Below are positions 1 to 4,902 of a stretch of DNA of 6,479 bases, piece after piece. Both the position numbers and the translations under genes were made by a program. The notes below the pieces were generated by a model that was given only the letters and a program-made list of their open reading frames with translations, was not told where the DNA came from and did no database searches. Each line of letters begins with the position of its first letter. Position 1 is the first letter of the stretch. This DNA is from Spirochaeta sp. GTDB taxonomy: Bacteria > Spirochaetota > Spirochaetia > Sphaerochaetales > Sphaerochaetaceae. The DNA is taken from assembly GCA_020054965.1 (NCBI GenBank), contig JAIMZO010000095.1, positions 1 to 6,479 on the forward strand. Direction: 5' to 3'.

Positions 1-39
1 GCGTCAATAAAGCAGTTAAATTCTGAGAGGTGGCATATC

Positions 40-174
40 ATGAGTACTGACCATGTGGTAATTATCGGGGCAGGTATAGCAGGACTCTCTGCAGCCTCCT
101 ATCTCGCTTGCAGCGGATATAACCTCCAACCAATGAAGGAGTACTCAAAGCGATTCAAGAGAATTGGTCCTTGA
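40..174 (+). pseudogene. N-terminal remnant of an FAD/NAD(P)-dependent oxidoreductase
   Basis: This is a 44-codon frame starting at ATG 40, with a good ribosome binding site (AGAGGTGG, positions 26-33) just upstream. Residues 6-20 read VVIIGAGIAGLSAAS, the beta1-GxGxxG-alphaA dinucleotide-binding element that opens FAD-dependent amine oxidase/phytoene desaturase-type proteins. Such proteins are normally several hundred residues long. Here the similarity stops near residue 27, where an acidic E-K and a second GG would be expected. A short basic tail (ending KRFKRIGP) follows, then TGA at 172. I read this as a gene truncated by an internal deletion, with the tail possibly being its old C-terminus or unrelated DNA. 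The frame is also open upstream to base 1, so an extension beyond the window cannot be excluded, although the ATG and Shine-Dalgarno fit an N-terminal Rossmann motif. A functional micro-protein is unlikely. Confidence 0.6.
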
Positions 175-198
175 TAACACGCACGTTAAAACCATCCT

Positions 199-257
199 AA
201 AGACAAGCAACGGTGTCCTTTTCAGGGCACCGTTCTAAAGTTGTTATGCTTGTTTTT
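199..257. terminator. Compound hairpin terminator between the oxidoreductase stub and rlpA
   Basis: An inner 10-bp stem (209-218 pairing with 225-234, one G-U pair, loop 219-224) lies between two convergent genes. A flanking outer stem (about 203-209 with 247-253) is followed on the plus strand by TTTTT at 253-257. On the minus strand the inner hairpin is followed only by a weak T-rich stretch. It probably acts in both directions, stopping transcripts from the stub side and from rlpA. The pairing is seen directly; termination activity is inferred. Confidence 0.6.
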
Positions 258-262
258 CTGTA

Positions 263-928
263 TTACCGGTACGGATTGTCCTCACTCTTCTTCAGTACAT
301 TGCTCTCAGAGAATCCCAATGCTGAAAGCACCTGCATCGTCCTCTGCAACTGATAGGCAGGGATCCACCTGACCGTCAGTCGTACTGCCTTGCTCTCGGG
401 GAGTTGCTCAGCATAGGGTTTCAGCCCTGCGTTGAGCAGTCTGTCATACTGTGCATAGGCAGTGAGCAGGGAAGAGTAGGCGCCGACCTGTATCTGGTAC
501 CAACCGGTATCTCCGGCGCGCTTGTACTTTGACTCGGGAATCTCTGGCTCAAAGATAAGGGTCAACTCAACATTGGCAATACCGGCATCAAGCATATCAA
601 TCTGCTCAGCAGCGGATGGGGTCAGATCGATGATCCTTCCATCAACATACGGCCCCCTGTCGTTGATCCTGACATCGACACTTCTCCCATTGTCCTTGTT
701 GGTCACCCTGACAATGGTGCCGAACTTCAGGCTCTTGTGGGCAGCCGAAAGGCTGGTGGGGTCGAATATTTCACCATTGGCAGTAAGACTCTCGCTCTTG
801 TCACTGGTGTACCAGGAGGCTATCCCTTTTTCTATTACCGCACCGGGCTGCAACGTCTCTTCCTCTTCAGCAAAGAGGAAGCTTGTACAAAGAAGCGCCA
901 CTATGAGCAAAGCCATCAATCGTTTCAT
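263..928 (-). CDS. rlpA: RlpA-like septal/envelope protein (DPBB domain plus SPOR domain)
   Basis: This encodes a 221-residue exported protein. Residues 1-20 form a signal peptide (basic MKR, hydrophobic core, FLFA then a run of Glu). A double-psi beta-barrel covers roughly 34-126 and contains TANGEIFD, AAHKSLKFGT and NDRGPY. In Pseudomonas aeruginosa RlpA, a lytic transglycosylase acting on peptide-stripped glycans, the key residues are E120, D123 and H131. E53, D56 and H64 here have the same spacing, so catalysis is plausible. A C-terminal SPOR domain (about 142-216, beginning WYQIQVGAYSS) should bind denuded septal peptidoglycan. Cys14 lies in the signal peptide, but Leu at -1 is a poor lipobox, so this is probably not a lipoprotein, unlike E. 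coli RlpA. The ATG at 928 was chosen because it puts the signal peptide at the N-terminus. In-frame ATGs at 982 and 1060 would add a charged extension, and the one at 1060 would run into lysS. No clear Shine-Dalgarno is present. Confidence 0.88.
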   Translation of the reverse strand: MKRLMALLIVALLCTSFLFAEEEETLQPGAVIEKGIASWYTSDKSESLTANGEIFDPTSLSAAHKSLKFGTIVRVTNKDNGRSVDVRINDRGPYVDGRIIDLTPSAAEQIDMLDAGIANVELTLIFEPEIPESKYKRAGDTGWYQIQVGAYSSLLTAYAQYDRLLNAGLKPYAEQLPESKAVRLTVRWIPAYQLQRTMQVLSALGFSESNVLKKSEDNPYR

Positions 929-935
929 ACCCAAG

Positions 936-965
936 AGTATACGCTCTCGCTCTTTGTTTTGGCAA
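936..965 (-). promoter_or_regulatory. Sigma70-type promoter for rlpA
   Basis: Read on the minus strand there is TTGCCA (960-965), an 18-base spacer and TATACT (936-941), each hexamer matching 5 of 6 consensus bases. The predicted start is near base 929, essentially on the rlpA ATG, which implies a leaderless or nearly leaderless mRNA. It sits back to back with the lysS promoter. Confidence 0.5.
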
Positions 966-972
966 CCAGCAG

Positions 973-1002
973 TTGAACTCATGGTTGTCTTTCCACTATA
1001 AT
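973..1002 (+). promoter_or_regulatory. Sigma70-type promoter for lysS
   Basis: TTGAAC (973-978), an 18-base spacer and a perfect TATAAT (997-1002) precede lysS. The predicted start is near 1009, two bases before the ATG at 1011. No purine-rich ribosome binding site occurs in the bases before that ATG. The -10 match is strong; the -35 matches 4 of 6. Confidence 0.55.
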
Positions 1003-1010
1003 CGACGGTT

Positions 1011-2585
1011 ATGAGCGAAAAGAACGTATCTACACATTGGGCGGATATATACGCCGACAAGATTATTCGTGAGAAAGGGGAAAAGGAGCACTATACCTGT
1101 GCTTCCGGCATTACCCCTTCTGGCACAGTCCATATAGGAAACTTCCGGGAGATCATCTCGGTTGAGTTGGTGGTGAGAGCCCTTCGGGAGAAAGGCAAAA
1201 ACGTCCGCTTCATCTATAGTTGGGATGACTATGACGTATTCAGGAAGGTTCCCAAGAACATGCCCCAGCCTGAGATGCTTTCCACCTATCTCCGTAAACC
1301 CATTACCCTCGTTCCCGATACCCTTGGCCGGGCGGAGAACTATGCACGTGGCAACGAGCAGGATGTAGAGCGCATCCTGCCCATTGTCGGGGTGGAACCT
1401 GAGTACATCTACCAGGCAAAGCGGTACCGTGCAGGTGAGTACGCCGAGGGCATGCGCCTTGCCCTTGAGAAGCGTGATGAGATCCGGGCCATCCTTGATG
1501 AGTTCAGGACTGAACCGTTGGAAAAGGATTGGTGGCCAATTTCAGTCTTCTCCAACTTCACCGACAAGGATACCACCACCGTGCTCGATTGGGACGGCGA
1601 GTGGAACATCACCTACAGGGACGATGAGACCGGCCAGACGGAAACCGTCGACCTTAGGACCACCAGCTGTGCAAAATTGCCATGGCGTCTTGACTGGCCG
1701 ATGCGTTGGGCATATGAGCAGGTGGATTTTGAACCCGCAGGAAAGGATCACCACAGTGAAGGCGGCTCCTTCGACACCTCCCGCAAGATGGTCCAGGTAT
1801 TTGGTGGGGAAGCACCGGTTTCCTTCCAGTACGACTTCATCAGCATCAAGGGACGAGGTGGAAAGATTTCCTCATCCAGTGGAGAAGTTGTCTCACTCTA
1901 TGATGTCCTGGAAGTCTATACCCCTGAGGTGACCCGCTACATGTTCGCCGGAACCCGGCCGAACACAGAGTTTGCCATCTCCTTCGATCTTGATGTCCTG
2001 AAGATTTACGAGGACTACGACACCTGTGAGCGAATCTACTTCGGCTTGCAGGAAGCGAATGAGAAGCGCAAGGCAAAAGAGAAGCGAATCTACGAACTCA
2101 GCCAGGTGAAGGGTGTCCCATCCGAACCCAGCTACCAGATTCCCTTCCGTCACCTCTGCAACCTCTTGCAGCTCCATGAAGGGGACATTGAAAGGGCAAT
2201 CTCGACCTTGGACGAAATGACCGACAGCCAGAGGGACAGACTCAGGGTTCGCTGTGCATGCGCCTGGAACTGGATCACCACCTTTGCCCCGGAGGATTTC
2301 AAGTACCGCCTGTCCAGTGAGAACGACCCCTTGGTCGAACTCACCGACCAGGAGCTTGCTGCTGTGCATGCCCTGAAGGAGGTTGTGAAGGTCATGGACC
2401 AGATCGAGGACAAGGAGTATACCACTCGCCTCTATGACTCAGCAAAGGACAATGGCCTGGACACCGGAGCCTTCTTCAAGCTGATCTACCGCATCATGAT
2501 CGGGAAAGACCGGGGACCAAAACTTGGGCCATTCCTCCAGACCTGCGGCAAAGAGAAAGTACTTTCCATTCTCGGACGGTACTAG
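1011..2585 (+). CDS. lysS: Lysyl-tRNA synthetase, class I
   Basis: This 524-residue cytoplasmic enzyme charges tRNA-Lys with lysine using ATP. It is the class I LysRS found in archaea, spirochaetes and a few other bacteria, unrelated to the class II LysRS of E. coli. The N-terminal Rossmann catalytic domain carries ITPSGTVHIGN with the HIGH-type signature HIGN at 41-44, then the family-typical YSWDDYDVFRKVPKNMP (about 70-86). The second signature, a KMSKS equivalent KISSSSG, lies at 285-291. The remaining roughly 200 residues are the helical anticodon-binding region. The length agrees with spirochaetal homologues of about 520 residues. The start at 1011 fits the family N-terminus (THWADIYADKI close to the start), yet it has no Shine-Dalgarno and lies 2 bases from the predicted transcription start. 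It is divergent from rlpA and closed by a hairpin at 2607-2640, so probably monocistronic. Confidence 0.97.
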   Translation: MSEKNVSTHWADIYADKIIREKGEKEHYTCASGITPSGTVHIGNFREIISVELVVRALREKGKNVRFIYSWDDYDVFRKVPKNMPQPEMLSTYLRKPITLVPDTLGRAENYARGNEQDVERILPIVGVEPEYIYQAKRYRAGEYAEGMRLALEKRDEIRAILDEFRTEPLEKDWWPISVFSNFTDKDTTTVLDWDGEWNITYRDDETGQTETVDLRTTSCAKLPWRLDWPMRWAYEQVDFEPAGKDHHSEGGSFDTSRKMVQVFGGEAPVSFQYDFISIKGRGGKISSSSGEVVSLYDVLEVYTPEVTRYMFAGTRPNTEFAISFDLDVLKIYEDYDTCERIYFGLQEANEKRKAKEKRIYELSQVKGVPSEPSYQIPFRHLCNLLQLHEGDIERAISTLDEMTDSQRDRLRVRCACAWNWITTFAPEDFKYRLSSENDPLVELTDQELAAVHALKEVVKVMDQIEDKEYTTRLYDSAKDNGLDTGAFFKLIYRIMIGKDRGPKLGPFLQTCGKEKVLSILGRY

Positions 2586-2606
2586 GCTAAGTTGGATATA
2601 TGTTTG

Positions 2607-2640
2607 GCAGGAAGCTTAATTGGCTTCCTGTTGTTGTTAT
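2607..2640 (+). terminator. Rho-independent terminator of lysS
   Basis: An 8-bp perfect stem (CAGGAAGC at 2608-2615 with GCTTCCTG at 2623-2630, 7-base loop) begins 22 bases after the lysS stop. It is followed by the T-rich run TTGTTGTTAT. Confidence 0.75.
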
Positions 2641-2665
2641 AAGACCAGGGAAATAGGAGTTCTGG

Positions 2666-3286
2666 ATGCATGTTTTGATGATCAACACAAGCCCACACGA
2701 GAAAGGTTGCACCAATCGTGCACTGCAAGAAGTATCCTCTGTACTGGAACAGTGGAATATTGACAGTGAGATTCTCTGGATCGGAAAAGGTAGCCTACAT
2801 GGATGCACTGACTGTGGTTACTGTTTTAAGCATGGTTCATGCGTGTTCACCGATGATTCGGTCAATGAAGCTGCAAAGAAAGCTGTCAAGGCTGACGCCC
2901 TTGTCTTGGGATCGGCAGTACACTACGCATCTGCAGCCGGGGCTGGAAGTGCCTTCCTCGATAGGATGTTCCGTGTTGCCTCCAGGCAGATGGCACTCAA
3001 GCCGGGGGCCGCTGTGGTCTCCTGCAGGCGGGGTGGGGCAAGCGCCACCTTCGACCAGTTGAACAAGTACTTCACCATCAGCCAGATGCCGGTGGTCTCC
3101 TCAACCTATTGGAACAGCGTCCATGGCAACAGTGTCGAAGAAGTGGAGCAGGACCTGGAAGGACTGCAGGTCATGCGCTATCTGGGGGCAAACATTGCTT
3201 GGTTGCTCTCCTGCATTGAGGCAGGAAAGGAAACCGTGAAGAAGCCTGTTCCAGAAAAACGCATAGCCACCAATTTTATTCGCTAG
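2666..3286 (+). CDS. Flavodoxin-fold NAD(P)H-dependent oxidoreductase, iron-sulfur flavoprotein-like
   Basis: This 206-residue cytoplasmic protein begins with a flavodoxin-like first strand and phosphate-binding loop (MHVLMINTSPHEKGCTNRAL, residues 1-20), typical of the NADPH-dependent FMN reductase/iron-sulfur flavoprotein family. Four cysteines follow at 47, 50, 53 and 59 (C-x2-C-x2-C-x5-C, then a TDD). This compact motif binds a cluster in archaeal Isf proteins and recurs in many anaerobe flavoproteins. LVLGSAVHYASAAG (about 80-93) matches the family's GSPVYxxxxxG loop near the flavin, followed by a conserved FLDRMFR helix. The substrate is unknown; electron transfer or anaerobic redox/oxygen detoxification is the family expectation. 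The start is supported by AGGAG at 2655-2659, six bases before the ATG. The gene follows the lysS terminator, with no convincing own promoter seen, and its TAG overlaps the stop of era on the other strand. Confidence 0.85.
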   Translation: MHVLMINTSPHEKGCTNRALQEVSSVLEQWNIDSEILWIGKGSLHGCTDCGYCFKHGSCVFTDDSVNEAAKKAVKADALVLGSAVHYASAAGAGSAFLDRMFRVASRQMALKPGAAVVSCRRGGASATFDQLNKYFTISQMPVVSSTYWNSVHGNSVEEVEQDLEGLQVMRYLGANIAWLLSCIEAGKETVKKPVPEKRIATNFIR

Positions 3287-4164
3287 CGGAGAATCCTGTC
3301 CAGGATGATGGAGTTGTTTCTCCACTTGTCCTGGGCTTTGACCCTGAGGTCGAGTCGCAGTTTCTTTCCTGGGAAGATATCGCGGATCTCAGGCTCGGCA
3401 CCCTTGCGGATTCTTGCGATGCCCGCTCCTCGCTTACCTACCACAATACCCTTCTGGGTATCGCGTTCTACCACGATGAATGCCCGCACCCAAACTGTAT
3501 TGTTTTCCTCACTGTATTCGATGTCTGCTATCTCGACATAGATGGCATGGGGAATTTCCTCTGTCACCAAGTTGATCGCCTTCTCACGGATGATCTCACT
3601 GATACGGAATTCAAGGTTCTGGTCGGTATAGGCATCGGCAGGGTAGAGTAATTCACCCTCTGGTGCATGCTTGAACAGCTCGATGAGGATCTCATCGACC
3701 CCTTCATCGAGTTTTGCAGAGGCTCCCAGTACTGTTTTCCCTGGCAACATCTCTTCAAGGAATGCCTGGGCTTCTGCCAATTCCTCTTCCTTCAGGATGT
3801 CACTCTTGTTGATGACACAGACGACCGGGGTTTTCAGTTTTGCAATATGGCTGGCGAGGGCTTTCTCCTCTTCTCCTGCACTGCGCTTGGCATCAAGGAT
3901 ATAGAGTACTGCATCGTTCTCCTCGAGGGTCTTCAACGCAGTCTCTTGCAGGCGCTTGTTCAACGTTTTTTCACTGAGGTGGAAACCAGGTGTATCGGTG
4001 AAGATCAACTGGCCTCTCTCGTCGGTATAGATACCCCTGATCGCATTCCTGGTGGTCTGCGGTGTACTGGCGGTAATGGAGACCTTCATCTCACAAATCG
4101 TATTGAGCAGGGTGCTTTTTCCAGCTGATGGTCTGCCGATAATGGCAACCGTAGCACATTTCAT
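3283..4164 (-). CDS. era: GTPase Era, 16S rRNA-binding ribosome assembly factor
   Basis: This 293-residue GTPase, normal length for Era, binds the 3' end of 16S rRNA and checks 30S subunit maturation, coupled to growth and cell cycle. The G motifs are visible: G1 GRPSAGKST (10-18), G2 in PQTTRN (35-40), G3 DTPG (57-60), G4 NKSD (119-122) and G5 SAK (149-151). The C-terminal KH domain includes the linker helix IREKAINLVTEEIPH (192-206) and the GxxG loop GKRG (243-246), continuing to the family ending around WRNN (281-284). G1 reads PSAGKST in place of the commoner PNVGKST, which keeps all nucleotide-contact residues. The start ATG has AGGAGA at 4172-4177 seven bases upstream and a promoter at 4191-4219. 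It is divergent from clpP and convergent with the flavoprotein, with stop codons sharing CTAG. Confidence 0.97.
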   Translation of the reverse strand: MKCATVAIIGRPSAGKSTLLNTICEMKVSITASTPQTTRNAIRGIYTDERGQLIFTDTPGFHLSEKTLNKRLQETALKTLEENDAVLYILDAKRSAGEEEKALASHIAKLKTPVVCVINKSDILKEEELAEAQAFLEEMLPGKTVLGASAKLDEGVDEILIELFKHAPEGELLYPADAYTDQNLEFRISEIIREKAINLVTEEIPHAIYVEIADIEYSEENNTVWVRAFIVVERDTQKGIVVGKRGAGIARIRKGAEPEIRDIFPGKKLRLDLRVKAQDKWRNNSIILDRILR

Positions 4165-4190
4165 ACACTGTTCTCCTAATTAATGGTCTC

Positions 4191-4219
4191 AGTATACTGT
4201 TTCATATCCTTTCTGCCTA
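4191..4219 (-). promoter_or_regulatory. Sigma70-type promoter for era
   Basis: On the minus strand TAGGCA (4214-4219), a 17-base spacer and TATACT (4191-4196) precede era. The predicted start near 4184 leaves a leader of about 20 bases that contains the Shine-Dalgarno. The -35 is weak (4 of 6). Confidence 0.4.
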
Positions 4220-4248
4220 CATCCCCCTCTTTCTTGCCTGCTATGCCT

Positions 4249-4277
4249 TTGCAAGAATGAGAGTATGTGTGTATACT
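4249..4277 (+). promoter_or_regulatory. Sigma70-type promoter for clpP and the downstream membrane gene
   Basis: TTGCAA (4249-4254), a 17-base spacer and TATACT (4272-4277) give a predicted start near 4284 and a leader of about 37 bases before the clpP ATG. This position argues against the upstream in-frame GTG at 4267. No CIRCE or other heat-shock operator repeat was recognised nearby. Confidence 0.5.
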
Positions 4278-4307
4278 TGCCTTGATGTTCTACATCAAAA
4301 CCAGTTT

Positions 4308-4317
4308 GAGTGAGGGG
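4308..4317 (+). promoter_or_regulatory. Ribosome binding site deciding the clpP start
   Basis: The purine-rich stretch GAGTGAGGGG lies directly before the ATG at 4321, with a rather short spacing. It supports that start over GTG 4267, which lacks a comparable site and lies upstream of the predicted transcription start. Confidence 0.55.
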
Positions 4318-4320
4318 CAC

Positions 4321-4896
4321 ATGCCACAAGAAGAAGAAAAAAAGCCTGCAATGCAGGATCCACAGATACAGGAAAAACTCCTAAAAACCCGTTCCATCCT
4401 ACTCTCGGGAGAGATTGACAAGGAGATGGCAGAGTCAGTCATCAAGCAGATGCTCATCCTTGAAGGAGAGAGCGATGAACCGATCAAGATTTTCATCAAC
4501 AGCCCCGGTGGGGATGTCGATGCAGGCTATGCAATATTTGACATGGCCCGTTTCATCACTGCTCCGGTAACCATGATCGGGATGGGCTTGGTGGCAAGTG
4601 CTGCCGCCTTGGTCCTTCTGGCTGTTCCCAAGGAGCAGCGTATTGCGCTCCCCAATTCCACCTACCTCATCCACCAGCCGATGAGCGGCATGAGAGGGGT
4701 TGCCACCGATATCGAGATTCACGCCCAGCATCTTGAGAAGCTGCGTGAGAAACTTGACAAGCTGATCGCACAGGAGACAGGCAAGAGCCTTGAGGAAGTG
4801 CGTAGCGATACCGAACGGGATCATTGGCTCAGTGCGGATGAAGCACAGAGCTATGGTCTAGTCAGCAGAATTGTGAAACAACGGAGTGAATTGTAA
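4321..4896 (+). CDS. clpP: ClpP-family serine peptidase subunit (second-type paralogue)
   Basis: This encodes a 191-residue subunit of the ClpP barrel peptidase, which degrades proteins fed by AAA+ unfoldases such as ClpX or ClpA/C. The fold signatures are INSPGGD (59-65), the nucleophile elbow GLVAS with Ser93, IHQPMSG with His118, and the DTERDHW segment with Asp167. The Ser-His and His-Asp spacings (25 and 49 residues) equal those of E. coli ClpP (S111, H136, D185 in precursor numbering), so the triad is intact. Two features are atypical. The first 19 residues are a charged tail (EEEKK) in place of the conserved axial-pore hairpin and FDIYSR segment. The nucleophile is followed by Ala, not the usual Met. 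These fit the second ClpP paralogue known in spirochaetes, which may pair with a conventional ClpP1 encoded elsewhere (inference). The membrane-protein gene starts 6 bases after its stop. Confidence 0.92.
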   Translation: MPQEEEKKPAMQDPQIQEKLLKTRSILLSGEIDKEMAESVIKQMLILEGESDEPIKIFINSPGGDVDAGYAIFDMARFITAPVTMIGMGLVASAAALVLLAVPKEQRIALPNSTYLIHQPMSGMRGVATDIEIHAQHLEKLREKLDKLIAQETGKSLEEVRSDTERDHWLSADEAQSYGLVSRIVKQRSEL

Positions 4897-4902
4897 CTAC
4901 TC

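Noticed and set aside
522..1001. A 159-codon plus-strand frame opposite rlpA
   Set aside because: It is low-complexity in Ser and Leu with no domain, and lies antisense to a well-supported DPBB-SPOR gene.
929..1060. N-terminal extension of rlpA using ATG 982 or 1060
   Set aside because: Either would bury the signal peptide behind a charged segment, and the longer one overlaps the lysS start. ATG 982 has a weak GGAAAG upstream, so it is not fully excluded.
1893..2369. A 158-codon minus-strand frame inside lysS
   Set aside because: It is antisense to conserved LysRS sequence including the KISSSS-containing half, and has no motif of its own.
3667..4128. A 153-codon plus-strand frame opposite era
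   Set aside because: The minus strand here encodes all the GTPase motifs of Era, so the plus frame is a shadow without its own ribosome binding site or recognisable domain.
4267..4320. Extended clpP start at GTG 4267
   Set aside because: It lies upstream of the predicted transcription start and adds 18 residues with no family match. ATG 4321 has a purine-rich site directly before it.
4165..4320. Possible riboswitch or heat-shock operator in the era-clpP gap
   Set aside because: I found two promoters and a minor 5-base CTTGC/GCAAG inverted repeat (4233-4255), but no CIRCE-like long inverted repeat and no recognisable riboswitch core.
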